Positions 8,963 through 17,631 of a stretch of DNA of 64,000 nucleotides are shown here, piece by piece. Made by a program: the position numbers and the translations under genes. The stretch's first letter is position 1; each line of letters opens with the position of its first letter. The DNA comes from Spirosoma terrae (GTDB lineage: Bacteria > Bacteroidota > Bacteroidia > Cytophagales > Spirosomataceae). Below the pieces are notes generated by a model. That model was not told the DNA's origin and did no database searches. It was given only the letters and a program-made list of their open reading frames with translations. The stretch covers positions 47,552 to 111,551 of the forward strand of contig NZ_JAAFZH010000022.1 of NCBI RefSeq assembly GCF_010435915.1. The letters are read 5' to 3'.

Positions 8963-10225
8963 CTAGCGTACATCAGCTAAATCGGTCTGCAACAGCTTTT
9001 TCGCTAGTTCATTTAACTGTTTTTCCGATCCCTGAATATGAATCGTAGTATGCTGGTGATGCAACGTTGATCCGGGCTGCAAAGCGGCTGCTGGCGACGA
9101 CGATTCCATTTCGTAAAATTTACCCATTTGGGGCTGACCGGGCTTCATCGGGCCATCGTTGTAAGCATTGATCACATCACCAGCAAACGGCTCTTTTTGC
9201 ACTTCCCAGGCCGAGTTGACGTACTTTGTTGCCCTGGGATCAAAACTGAACGTAACAACCGTTAGTGTTTGGGTTGCCGGATCGTAGCTCCCAATCCATT
9301 TTGCGGCCCGAATGGGCGAAACACCGATCTTGCTACGGTAATGTGCATCGGCCTGAAAAAAAGCAGCCTGCTTACCAACGATCAATCGGTCGGCAGGTAC
9401 CTTGCCAAAGTAATTATCATTGATAGGCTTTCCCGCACCCGGACGAAATGGAATAATGATCGTGCTGGATGATGATGCGTTCATCATCCCCAGAATCCAG
9501 ATGGAAGGCATCCCCGTGTCAACCGTCCAGGCCTGCTCACCTTTGTTCCGAATGGTATTATCAGAACGAATGCCAACCATCTTGAGTGAGTCGGTACGTA
9601 CACCGATCAGTTGATGAATAGCAGCTTCGGTCAAAAGTGAAACGCTACGTTCTATTCCGATGGAAAACGGATGTCCCGCATAATTTGTCAGCACTACGTC
9701 CCGGCTAAACATAGCGCTACGTTCTGTTTTTCTTACCACCGTAAACGGCTCCGAGTCGATAGCGGCCGGCGTTTGCCAATGCTCGCCATCGAATGGATCA
9801 CCTTTTTTGAAAAACAACGCATATTGCCCACCTTCCGGTCCCAGCCAGAAGCGATCTTCACCACCAAATGCATTCATGTGCGGCAAAATCGTACCGGATT
9901 GAATCAGATCGTAGTTAATCCAGCCATAACTCGCCTTCCCATCGGCCGTACTGGTCATTACCCGCCCCTGATAAGCCGGACAAACTAACACGCGAACACT
10001 ACCGCTCTTTAGCTCGATAAGATCGGGATGATATCGCTGTAAAAAAGCCTGGTCATACGCGTACGTGTTTCGGGCAACCTCTACGCTATCGGAATTCTTT
10101 TGTTCGGTTTCCATTCGCTCAGATTTACGGCCAGAGCAAGCCGTCAGGCCCCCGATTATCAGCAGTGCTACAATTTTGTTGGCAGATATGCCCGGTATAT
10201 GAATGAATTTCGGCAAATTGACCAT
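8963..10225 (-). CDS. DUF6786-like lipoprotein
   Basis: About 420 residues. The N-terminus has a lipoprotein signal (IVALLIIGGLTAC, lipobox L-T-A-C), so the mature protein is probably anchored to a membrane. The body has conserved-looking motifs: a YGWINYD segment, then NAFGGEDRFWLGPEGG and a FDGEHWQTP segment. I associate these with the uncharacterised DUF6786 family of Bacteroidota and Planctomycetes, sometimes found with sugar oxidoreductases. The fold may be a beta-sandwich like galactose mutarotase-type proteins (inference). ATG 10225 was preferred over the TTG one codon upstream. Its 5' end is divergent from, and close to, the GNAT gene. Confidence 0.7.
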   Translation of the reverse strand: MVNLPKFIHIPGISANKIVALLIIGGLTACSGRKSERMETEQKNSDSVEVARNTYAYDQAFLQRYHPDLIELKSGSVRVLVCPAYQGRVMTSTADGKASYGWINYDLIQSGTILPHMNAFGGEDRFWLGPEGGQYALFFKKGDPFDGEHWQTPAAIDSEPFTVVRKTERSAMFSRDVVLTNYAGHPFSIGIERSVSLLTEAAIHQLIGVRTDSLKMVGIRSDNTIRNKGEQAWTVDTGMPSIWILGMMNASSSSTIIIPFRPGAGKPINDNYFGKVPADRLIVGKQAAFFQADAHYRSKIGVSPIRAAKWIGSYDPATQTLTVVTFSFDPRATKYVNSAWEVQKEPFAGDVINAYNDGPMKPGQPQMGKFYEMESSSPAAALQPGSTLHHQHTTIHIQGSEKQLNELAKKLLQTDLADVR

Positions 10226-10270
10226 CAATACGTCTCCATTAATTATCCTGGTATTTTTACCAAAAACACG

Positions 10271-10732
10271 GTGAGCAGCAATCCTACTCCATATAGTGAT
10301 GTTACGATAAGACCGGCCCGGTTGAATGATGGCGATAGTATTTATGGATTCCTTTGCGAACTGGAAGATGAGCTACTCGACTCAGCTTTATTTCAATCCA
10401 TTTTCGAACGTAATCTACAAAATCCGCTTATTCACTACCTGGTTGCTGAAGTGGCTGGCCAGGCCGTCGGTTTTGTGAGTTGTCATGTTCAATATTTACT
10501 TCACCACGTCGGTAAAGTTGGCGAGATTCAGGAGCTCTTTGTGAAAACGGCCTATCGGAATCAACAGATTGGGCATAAGCTCATGGCCGCTATAGATATG
10601 CTGGCGGCTCATGAAGGCTTCATAAATCTGGAAGTCACCACCAATCAGAAACGTACTGCGACCGTCCGGTTTTACGAACGGGAAGCTTTTCATTGCACGC
10701 ACTTTAAACTAGTCAAATCAATACAATCGTAA
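10271..10732 (+). CDS. GNAT family N-acetyltransferase
   Basis: From GTG 10271 the protein is about 153 residues and starts ten residues before the typical VTIRPAR opening of GNAT domains. Motif A, the acetyl-CoA pyrophosphate loop, is YRNQQIGHKLM, preceded by the beta-4 strand IQELFV. Motif B ends in RFYEREAF. The reading frame is open further upstream (ATG at 10199), but that longer version would overlap the start of the divergent lipoprotein gene, so the shorter start is preferred. The acyl acceptor is unknown. The stop codon overlaps the start of the next gene by one base (taatg), indicating translational coupling. Confidence 0.75.
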   Translation: MSSNPTPYSDVTIRPARLNDGDSIYGFLCELEDELLDSALFQSIFERNLQNPLIHYLVAEVAGQAVGFVSCHVQYLLHHVGKVGEIQELFVKTAYRNQQIGHKLMAAIDMLAAHEGFINLEVTTNQKRTATVRFYEREAFHCTHFKLVKSIQS

Positions 10733-11670
10733 TGCGTTTTTCAATTTTTCTCCTTCTTGTTTTCCAGAGTAGTTTACTCATCGCCCAGTCGCCCAAAGCA
10801 CCTAAACGTATCAAATCCAAAGAAAACAAGCAGTCGCTCGACCAACAGTTGCAGACGGCTATAGCCGGATTCCAGGGCGATGTTGGCATTTATGTTCATA
10901 ACCTACGTACCGACCAGCGGGTGGCGATCAACGCGGATACGATTTTTCCCACGGCCAGTACGGTTAAAATCCCCATTCAATGCGGGCTATTTGACAAAAT
11001 CCACAAAGGGGAGCTGTCCTACAATCAGGAACTTGTTTATAAAGACTCTCTGCACTACGATGACGGCATTGTAGGCTCATTAAAAGATGGCGCTAAGATT
11101 CCACTCAGTCATGTTGTTATGCTAATGGAAACCATCAGCGACAATACAGGCAGCTTATGGTGCCAGGCACTGGCCGGGGGCGGAACAGCCATAAACAATT
11201 GGCTGGCGACCAATGGTTTCCAAGAAACGCGCGTCAACTCCCGAACCCCCGGCCGCGAAGCATATCGGAGTCGCTATGGATGGGGCCAGACAACACCCCG
11301 TGAACTGGCTCAGCTATTAACCTATATCCGCCAGGGACGCGCCGTAAGCCCCGATGCCAGCGAAGAAATGTACCGGAATCTGGGCCGTCAGTTCTGGGAT
11401 CACAATGGCTTATCCCAGATTCCGTCTTCCGTAAAAGCCGTTACCAAAAATGGAGCTGTCAATCAGGCCCGGTCCGAAGTCGTGATGGTTCATGCCCCGC
11501 ACGGCGACTACGTCTATTGTGTGATGACCAAAAACCAAAAAGATGAAAGCTGGGAACGGACTAACGAAGGGTCTACCCTATTACGAAACGTAGCTGCTAT
11601 ACTCTGGCATTATTTTGAACCTGAATCTACCTGGAAGCCAGTGGAAGGATATGAAAAATGGGCGAAATAA
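10732..11670 (+). CDS. Class A beta-lactamase-like serine hydrolase
   Basis: This 312-residue protein has a signal peptide (about 1-19, cleavage near IAQ-S) and a beta-lactamase2-type fold. S-T-V-K at 76-79 gives the nucleophile and its Lys, and S-D-N is at 136-138. The third motif is K-N-G at 239-241 rather than the usual K-T-G or K-S-G. The Omega-loop region reads NSRTPGREAYRS, where the Glu of GREA may replace the general base, but this is not certain. It could be a genuine class A beta-lactamase or a related periplasmic hydrolase with little activity on beta-lactams. It is translationally coupled to the GNAT gene and ends at a shared terminator with atpH. Confidence 0.75.
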   Translation: MRFSIFLLLVFQSSLLIAQSPKAPKRIKSKENKQSLDQQLQTAIAGFQGDVGIYVHNLRTDQRVAINADTIFPTASTVKIPIQCGLFDKIHKGELSYNQELVYKDSLHYDDGIVGSLKDGAKIPLSHVVMLMETISDNTGSLWCQALAGGGTAINNWLATNGFQETRVNSRTPGREAYRSRYGWGQTTPRELAQLLTYIRQGRAVSPDASEEMYRNLGRQFWDHNGLSQIPSSVKAVTKNGAVNQARSEVVMVHAPHGDYVYCVMTKNQKDESWERTNEGSTLLRNVAAILWHYFEPESTWKPVEGYEKWAK

Positions 11671-11671
11671 A

Positions 11672-11704
11672 AAAAGCCGCTTCTCAGATGAGGAGCGGCT
11701 TTTG
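11672..11704. terminator. Bidirectional terminator between bla-like gene and atpH
   Basis: The stem aaaagccgcttctc / gaggagcggctttt has one G-T type mismatch, an agat loop, A-tract on one side and T-tract on the other. It can terminate both convergent transcription units. Confidence 0.85.
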
Positions 11705-11729
11705 TACTAATTATATGTTTGAACTAAGA

Positions 11730-12269
11730 CTAGTTCAGGAATTGCAGGCGAATTTCGTTCAGTTGATTACGAACCGATCCATCAATTTGCTGATCACCAA
11801 TACGTAGAATGTAGCCGCCTATCAGTTTCGGATCAATTTTCTCTTCCAGTTCAACCGATTTTCCGTTCGTTGTTTTCAGCACCATTGACTTAAACTTCTC
11901 CCGTAGCTCCTCCGTCAGCGGAATAGTAGTGACAATCGTAGCACGTTCAACACCTTTAAGCACATCATACTGATTGATGAACTCATCAGCAATAGCGTCC
12001 ATGATTGCCTCGCGATGTTTCTTGATGATGATCTGTAAGAAAGACATTGTCAGCGGATTGAAGCGTTTTTCAAAAGCCGCCTTTATAATGGCACTTTTCT
12101 TTTCAGTCCGTACAATCGGGTTTTTCAGCAGCAGCAAGAGCGGACGGCTATCCGTAACGGTCTGCTTAAATAACTGCATATCTTTATAGAGAGCATCCGT
12201 CAGGTTTTTTTCCTGCGCCAGGTCGATAAGAGACTTAGCATATCGGGATGCAACGGTAACAACGGCCAT
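11730..12269 (-). CDS. atpH: ATP synthase F1 subunit delta
   Basis: This 179-residue OSCP/delta subunit connects F1 to the peripheral stalk. Visible features are the N-terminal VASRYAKSLIDLA helix, the central FLQIIIKKHREAIMDAIADEF segment and the C-terminal IGGYILRIGDQQIDGSVRNQL signature. The length is normal for the family. It is the last gene of the FO cluster. A terminator follows and the next gene is convergent, so atpA and atpG, which usually follow atpH, are not here. Confidence 0.95.
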   Translation of the reverse strand: MAVVTVASRYAKSLIDLAQEKNLTDALYKDMQLFKQTVTDSRPLLLLLKNPIVRTEKKSAIIKAAFEKRFNPLTMSFLQIIIKKHREAIMDAIADEFINQYDVLKGVERATIVTTIPLTEELREKFKSMVLKTTNGKSVELEEKIDPKLIGGYILRIGDQQIDGSVRNQLNEIRLQFLN

Positions 12270-12324
12270 AGTTATAGTTCTCGGGCGGTAGTTAGTTGTA
12301 AGCTTGGCTTACTTCTTTACTCCC

Positions 12325-12819
12325 TTAATTTAGTCTTGCGTTTGATACCAGATCACTAACCAGTTTTTCCTGAGCAGGTTTATCGCTAAGTTCTTTGCGC
12401 AGAACTTTTTCAGCAATGTCCAGCGACAGCGTAACGACTTCTTTTCTCATTTCCGTTACTAATACCTGACGCTCATTCTGCATGGCTTCGCGAGCCTGAG
12501 CCAGAATACGCTGTCCTTCAACGGCCGCTTTATCGCGTGCTTCAGCTACCATCTTGTCGGCAGTTTCTTTAGCACCCCGTAGAATTGCTTCCCGTTCAGA
12601 ACGTGCCTGAGCCAGTAGTTTTTCGTTATCGGCTTTCAAAGCCGTCATTTCTACCCGTGTTTTTTCGGCCAGATCAAGAGCGCTCTGGATATTGTTCTCA
12701 CGCTCATGCAGGCTGTCTGTAATGGGCTTCCAGGCAAACGAGCGAAGGATGAAAAACAGAATAAGGAAAACAAGTACCTGCCAGAATAGTAGACCAATAT
12801 CAGGAGTAAGCAAATCCAT
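12325..12819 (-). CDS. atpF: ATP synthase FO subunit b
   Basis: This 164-residue protein has one N-terminal transmembrane helix (about 8-27), followed by the FAWKPI motif typical of subunit b. A long, charged, heptad-rich helix (about 40-150) forms the peripheral stalk dimer. It holds FO subunit a to F1 and delta. It lies 55 bp upstream of atpH on the same strand. Confidence 0.95.
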   Translation of the reverse strand: MDLLTPDIGLLFWQVLVFLILFFILRSFAWKPITDSLHERENNIQSALDLAEKTRVEMTALKADNEKLLAQARSEREAILRGAKETADKMVAEARDKAAVEGQRILAQAREAMQNERQVLVTEMRKEVVTLSLDIAEKVLRKELSDKPAQEKLVSDLVSNARLN

Positions 12820-12936
12820 GGTTTACGACCGCTTCAGCGGCTATTTATTTGGTATAAGTTATAGTTTCTTTTTAGCTACTGCCATCTTGCTACCTACGTA
12901 GCGATGTGTCAGTGGACAAATTCAATCTTTTGTTTG

Positions 12937-12980
12937 AAACCTCCTGCCTGTCGGCAACCCCAAACAGGCAGAAGGTTCCG
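12937..12980. repeat. Small hairpin in the atpE-atpF spacer
   Basis: The 238-bp spacer between atpE and atpF contains ctgcctgt and its complement acaggcag around a short loop, flanked by partly complementary cctcc/aagg bases. It could be an RNA processing or stabilising element that helps set the high c-subunit expression (inference). No gene is visible in the spacer. Confidence 0.35.
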
Positions 12981-13057
12981 TAATTTTGTGAGCAGCGGTG
13001 CCAGCACCTAATGTAACCAGCCTACTCAAACGCTGATGCTACTGATAGCGGGCTTTA

Positions 13058-13315
13058 TTAAGCTGTTGCAACCAGTAGACAAATAACAGCTGCGAACAGC
13101 GCAACGGCCTCGATCAGAGCCGCGATGATCAGCATGGCAGTCTGGATACGACCAGCCGCTTCTGGCTGACGAGCGATACCTTCCATAGCGCTACCACCGA
13201 TCCGACCAATACCCATACCTGCACCGATAGCAGCCAGACCTGCGCCGATAGCAGCACCAAATACCGCGATGCTACCTGTAGCTTCTAACAGCAGAGCAAA
13301 CAACATTGTCAACAT
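13058..13315 (-). CDS. atpE: ATP synthase FO subunit c
   Basis: This 85-residue protein has two transmembrane helices. The first is Gly/Ala-rich (about 17-45), the polar loop contains A-R-Q-P-E (48-52), and the second carries the essential carboxylate Glu69 in ALIEAVALF. The residue after Glu69 is Ala rather than Ser/Thr, which favours proton rather than sodium coupling (inference from known c-ring motifs). It forms the rotating ring of FO. Confidence 0.95.
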   Translation of the reverse strand: MLTMLFALLLEATGSIAVFGAAIGAGLAAIGAGMGIGRIGGSAMEGIARQPEAAGRIQTAMLIIAALIEAVALFAAVICLLVATA

Positions 13316-13412
13316 AACTTCAAACGTATTTATATAAGTAAAACAAAAGATTGCATTTTAACAGATACACGACTCCGAATAGTAAACTATCCGTCGTCCT
13401 GTACGTACCAGC

Positions 13413-14513
13413 TTAGTGAGCGTCGGCCCCTTCGTAGCCAATACCATGATCAGCTTCGTGGTGCTCTTCTACCGCACTTCCGATATACATCGCCGTCAAC
13501 AGCGTGAAAATAAACGCCTGAAGGAATGCTACCAGCAATTCAATTAAATTCAGGAATATTGAAAAGAAGATAACAACCGGGCTGATTGCCAGGCTCGTTC
13601 CGGCTCCCGCCATAGAATTGGCCATAAACAGAAGACCTAACAAACTCAGGATAATAATGTGACCTGCCGTAATGTTGGCAAACAACCGGACCATCAGCGA
13701 GATTGGCTTCATGAATACACCCACAATCTCAACTGGTACCATGATCGGCAGCAGGGCCAGCGGAACACCCGTTGGCTTCAGAATGTGTAGCCAGTAATGT
13801 TTATTACCACTGAACGTAACAATCAGGAACGTAATGAAAGACAATACCAGCGTTACGGCTATATTACCCGTTACGTTAGCGGCTCCTGGCAACAATCCAA
13901 GCAGGTTGTTGACCAGAATAAAAAAGAATAACGTTAATAAATAGGGAAGATACTTTGTGTACTTAGGCCCAATGCTCGGCTTGGCAATTTCGTCGCGAAC
14001 AAACAGAATAATTGGTTCAAGAAACGATTGGAGGCCCTTAGGCGCTTTGCCTTTATTTTCCAGATAACCTTTGCGGACAGACGAGAAAATAACCAACAGA
14101 ATAATGGCGCTCAACAGCAGCGAAGCCACATTCTTTGTAATGGAAAAATCAATAAATTTAGCTTCGTGGTCATCAGCTCCGGCTTCGTTAACACGATGGA
14201 TTTTACCGTGCTCCTGCTTGTAGCCATTATAGACTGCTTCGTTCGCTAAATGCGATGAGGAAAAAACCTCAAGACCACGCTCCTGCGAATAAATAATAAC
14301 GGGAAGCGGCAACGTAACACCATGGGCAAATTCCCATCCGTGTTCATCTTTAATGTGGTGCATAATCATTTCACCCACATTGAAGCCTTCTTTTTCACCG
14401 TGCTTGCCTGGCACTTCGCCTTCATGCCCTTCTTCCTGAGCATTCACAAAGGCTAATGAACTCATAACAAGAGCTATAGCCAACAAAAACCTTTTAAACA
14501 AAGAACTCATCAT
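13413..14513 (-). CDS. atpB: ATP synthase FO subunit a, with signal peptide
   Basis: About 367 residues from ATG 14513. The N-terminus is a signal peptide (FLLAIALVMSSLAFVNA-Q) followed by a charged His/Glu-rich periplasmic segment; this extension is typical of Bacteroidota subunit a. The C-terminal ~220 residues are the membrane domain. It has the catalytic Arg in LMVRLFANITAGH and the final FLQAFIFTLLTAMYI helix, where the proton half-channels meet the c-ring. The frame is open up to 14618, but that longer start would overlap the upstream gene and bury the signal peptide. Confidence 0.93.
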   Translation of the reverse strand: MMSSLFKRFLLAIALVMSSLAFVNAQEEGHEGEVPGKHGEKEGFNVGEMIMHHIKDEHGWEFAHGVTLPLPVIIYSQERGLEVFSSSHLANEAVYNGYKQEHGKIHRVNEAGADDHEAKFIDFSITKNVASLLLSAIILLVIFSSVRKGYLENKGKAPKGLQSFLEPIILFVRDEIAKPSIGPKYTKYLPYLLTLFFFILVNNLLGLLPGAANVTGNIAVTLVLSFITFLIVTFSGNKHYWLHILKPTGVPLALLPIMVPVEIVGVFMKPISLMVRLFANITAGHIIILSLLGLLFMANSMAGAGTSLAISPVVIFFSIFLNLIELLVAFLQAFIFTLLTAMYIGSAVEEHHEADHGIGYEGADAH

Positions 14514-14532
14514 ATGATGCAATAGATCGTTT

Positions 14533-14895
14533 TTACGAATCGCGTCGCAAGTTACGAGTAAGCGTCCATATCTCAAAGCCTGTGTAAAATATATATAGTA
14601 CAAGAAAGGTAAAAACAAAGGTCCTTCTCAATTCAATGTGTCGGAACAGGAAAAAACCGACAAAGACCAGACTAAGTATAAATCGTGCTACGGTTGCTCC
14701 CAAGTAAAGCGGAACGAATCGCTCGCGATTACCTTGTAAACCAGCGTCCATTAACCGATGAATTAAAAAAGATACACTCAAAAAAAAGAGCAGCAGAATT
14801 TTCCAGGAAGGATGAACCCAGGGGGAAACAAAATATTGTTCGGCTACGAAAAATACAATTGCAAGCAGGATGGTAACGATGAATGTCCGGAGCAT
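14533..14895 (-). CDS. Small four-helix membrane protein of the ATP synthase operon (AtpI-like)
   Basis: This 120-residue protein has four hydrophobic segments (about 4-22, 32-48, 66-85, 92-110) separated by short charged loops. It lies between the atpZ-like gene and atpB, the position of atpI in other operons, and its topology matches AtpI, which helps c-ring assembly and Mg2+/Ca2+ transport in other bacteria. Sequence similarity to classical AtpI is not obvious to me, so the assignment rests on context and topology. Confidence 0.6.
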   Translation of the reverse strand: MLRTFIVTILLAIVFFVAEQYFVSPWVHPSWKILLLFFLSVSFLIHRLMDAGLQGNRERFVPLYLGATVARFILSLVFVGFFLFRHIELRRTFVFTFLVLYIFYTGFEIWTLTRNLRRDS

Positions 14896-14944
14896 ATGTT
14901 ATGGTACAGAACATTTGCTTTCTGTACCTGTCGTAAATGCAAAA

Positions 14945-15217
14945 TTACTTTTTTGTCAATTGCCGAATAAACAAATATAATGATGCGCCAATGGCAGTTA
15001 ACGATAGCACCACTGTCCAGAGAGGACGTTTATTATCCTGCCACTCATCGAGTTTTAATCCTGCCCATACACCCAGCCCAATGGTGCCGAGCATTTGAAA
15101 AGCAATACCGCTATACTGCACAAACGACCTTGTTTTTTCGGTTGTGTTCGTTATTTGATTACGTTCAGCGGATTTGTCCGGCTGATTTTCAGTGAATGAT
15201 TCAGAGTCATTTTCCAT
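14945..15217 (-). CDS. AtpZ/AtpI family protein
   Basis: This 90-residue protein has a hydrophilic N-terminus rich in Asp, Glu and Asn. Two transmembrane helices follow (about 33-52 and 62-82), separated by a GLKLDEW loop, the typical AtpZ hairpin (GxWAGxxLD). AtpZ-type proteins assist FO assembly. It is the first gene of the ATP synthase cluster and is divergent from porW. Confidence 0.8.
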   Translation of the reverse strand: MENDSESFTENQPDKSAERNQITNTTEKTRSFVQYSGIAFQMLGTIGLGVWAGLKLDEWQDNKRPLWTVVLSLTAIGASLYLFIRQLTKK

Positions 15218-15334
15218 AGAATTTAGGAACTATATATAAGGTAAACACCAAAATTCGTTAATTTGGGCTAACGTTCCATACGGCCAATGCAGGCCAGAGC
15301 GTTTGAGATACGACTGACTACGTATTATTCTCAA

Positions 15335-17584
15335 ATGTCCCGCTATTATCGTAACTACCCATTTCTATCCTTGTTTACGGTCTTTATTCTGCTGACCGGC
15401 GGGTTAGTTTCGTGTTCGCAGTATAGTACAAAGCCAATCAGTAAGGGGTACCACAACCTAACTGCCCATTATAATGCGTATGTGATTGCCCGCGATGAAA
15501 TCAAAGAAGCAGAATTAATACTGTTTAAAACACGACAGGAAAATTATACCCAGTTATTACCCATTCTGTTTCCGGTAGATTCTATGTTGTCTATGCCGGT
15601 AAAACCTCAATTAGACGATGCCATCAAAAAAGCATCGCTAATACCAGAACGGCATCAAAACAGTAAATGGCTGGATAATGCGTATAATTTAATTGGAAAA
15701 GCTCGACTATTAAAGCAGGATCTGCCCAATGCGATTGAAGTATTCAAGTACGTTAATACTAAGGGAACAAACGAGGACGATAAACACGAAGCGCTAGTCG
15801 GTTTAATGCGGGCTTATACGGAAGCCAGCGACTATACAAACGCGCTGAATGTGGCGGACTATTTACGGACTCAACCGCTCAATAAAAACAACACGCGCGA
15901 CTTTTACCTGACCAAAGCCTACCTACACGAACGGAAAGGCGAGTATGCGACCGCAGCAGGCATTCTGGACGCTACGTTCCCTGTCTTGAAAAAAGGAGAA
16001 TCGACCGCTCGTCTGCACCTGATTGCCGGGCAGTTATACGATTTAATCGGGCAGCCCAACAAAGCCATAGCCCATTACCGGAAAGTTCTGAAATCAAGTC
16101 CATCATACGACCAATCATTCTACGCCAATCTGTATGCAATTCAAAGTAATGGATTGACTGGCGATGCGAAGCGATTAGCTCAATCAGCAGAAACGTTTGA
16201 TGATATGCTCAACGATCGCAAAAACGTTGATCTGAAAGATAAGATTTATTACACCATGGGGCTTCTGGAAGCCAGAAACGGTAAAATCGACAGAGCGATC
16301 AAATTCTACAGTCAGTCGATCCAGGCAGCCGGTTCGAACACGACGCAGGTACCTTACACCTATCTGGAAATTGGGAAACTTTATTTCGAGAAAAAAGCGG
16401 ATTACCCTAAAGCCAAAGTCTATTACGATAGTGCGCTGGCTCTTATACCACAGCAGTCGCCTGCTTATGCGTCGATCAGCGCCCGGAAGAAAACACTCGA
16501 TGAATTTGTTCAGTATCAAACGACAATACGTACTGACGACAGTTTATTGCATCTGGCCCAAATGAATCCGGCAGAGCTTGATAAACAATTAGATAAAATT
16601 ATTAGCCAAAAAGAAAAAGAAGACAAAGCACAGGCCGCTCTGGCCCAGCAAATTGTTGAACGCGCATCGGGTGCAAATTTCAATTCGATTCCCGGAGCAA
16701 CCAACTCAAACCTGCAACCAAACGAGCGATGGGTTCTGTATAACCCAATTGCATTGAGCCAGGGCAAACAGGAGTTTTCAACACGCTGGGGAAATAGGCC
16801 GCTGGAAGATGACTGGCGACGTAGCAACAAAGAGCCGTCTGATGCCATTGCCGGTGCCAACAGTCCTCTCAATGGCAACACGCCAGCCAATGACATAAAC
16901 CCCAACCCTCCTCTGCAACAACAGGATGCCAGTAATGCTACCGGCACCAGTGCTTCTTCTCCACGAAAAGCGCAGAAAGATGCTATGTATGCAAAAATAC
17001 CTTTCTCTAAAGAAGCTCAGGCCCAGGCGAATCAGCGCATCGAAAATGCACTTTATAAACTAGGAAAGCTTTACAAATTTCAGCTTGACCAACCAGCCGA
17101 CGCAATTCCAACCTTTGAGCAGTTGCTAACCCGTTATCCTAACACGCTGCAAAAACCAGAAATTTATTATTTACTTCATCTGTCGAATGAGCAATTAGGG
17201 AAATCGTCTACCTGGAAAGAAAAGCTGTTAGCCGAGTTTCCGAATACGTCCTATGCCCGCTTAACAGGACGTACCGCCGTTCAATCGACAGACAGTGAAG
17301 CCAAAGCCCTGGCTACGTACAAGGAGATTTATGATTTATACAAAGCCAACAACGTAACGGAAGCCCTGGCTCGTGCCGACAATGCATTAGGCTCTATGGC
17401 TGGTACCCAATTGGAAGACAAGTTAGCGTTATTACGTATCGTTCTGATTGGTAAGGGACAAAACCTGGATGCCTATCGTCAGTCGCTTAATGAGTTTGTC
17501 CGCGATTATCCAGCCAGTCCTCTACTGCCGCACGTTAAGGAAATGCTTACTGCTGCCAATCAGCCAACTGCCAACAGAAAATAA
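15335..17584 (+). CDS. porW: Type IX secretion system lipoprotein PorW/SprE (TPR protein)
   Basis: About 749 residues from ATG 15335, where a lipoprotein signal fits well (FTVFILLTGGLVSC lipobox). The start of the mature protein, YHNLTAHYNAY, is the hallmark of the PorW/SprE family. TPR-like helical repeats extend to about residue 380. A low-complexity Asn/Pro/Ser linker follows, with a second TPR block at the C-terminus. In other Bacteroidota PorW/SprE is an outer-membrane-associated T9SS component that links the translocon to PorK/PorN. It stands upstream of PBP1A and uvrC on the same strand, with porP-gldKLMN following on the other strand. Confidence 0.85.
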   Translation: MSRYYRNYPFLSLFTVFILLTGGLVSCSQYSTKPISKGYHNLTAHYNAYVIARDEIKEAELILFKTRQENYTQLLPILFPVDSMLSMPVKPQLDDAIKKASLIPERHQNSKWLDNAYNLIGKARLLKQDLPNAIEVFKYVNTKGTNEDDKHEALVGLMRAYTEASDYTNALNVADYLRTQPLNKNNTRDFYLTKAYLHERKGEYATAAGILDATFPVLKKGESTARLHLIAGQLYDLIGQPNKAIAHYRKVLKSSPSYDQSFYANLYAIQSNGLTGDAKRLAQSAETFDDMLNDRKNVDLKDKIYYTMGLLEARNGKIDRAIKFYSQSIQAAGSNTTQVPYTYLEIGKLYFEKKADYPKAKVYYDSALALIPQQSPAYASISARKKTLDEFVQYQTTIRTDDSLLHLAQMNPAELDKQLDKIISQKEKEDKAQAALAQQIVERASGANFNSIPGATNSNLQPNERWVLYNPIALSQGKQEFSTRWGNRPLEDDWRRSNKEPSDAIAGANSPLNGNTPANDINPNPPLQQQDASNATGTSASSPRKAQKDAMYAKIPFSKEAQAQANQRIENALYKLGKLYKFQLDQPADAIPTFEQLLTRYPNTLQKPEIYYLLHLSNEQLGKSSTWKEKLLAEFPNTSYARLTGRTAVQSTDSEAKALATYKEIYDLYKANNVTEALARADNALGSMAGTQLEDKLALLRIVLIGKGQNLDAYRQSLNEFVRDYPASPLLPHVKEMLTAANQPTANRK

Positions 17585-17631
17585 GTTTATTAGTTGTGCT
17601 TTAACAAACCGCAAACGCCTACACACCCATA

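Noticed and set aside
10100..10270. N-terminal extension of the GNAT gene
   Set aside because: It lies antisense to the lipoprotein signal peptide of the divergent gene, and the acetyltransferase domain begins after it.
14514..14618. Longer start for atpB
   Set aside because: It would overlap the upstream gene, and the signal peptide fits only the ATG at 14513.
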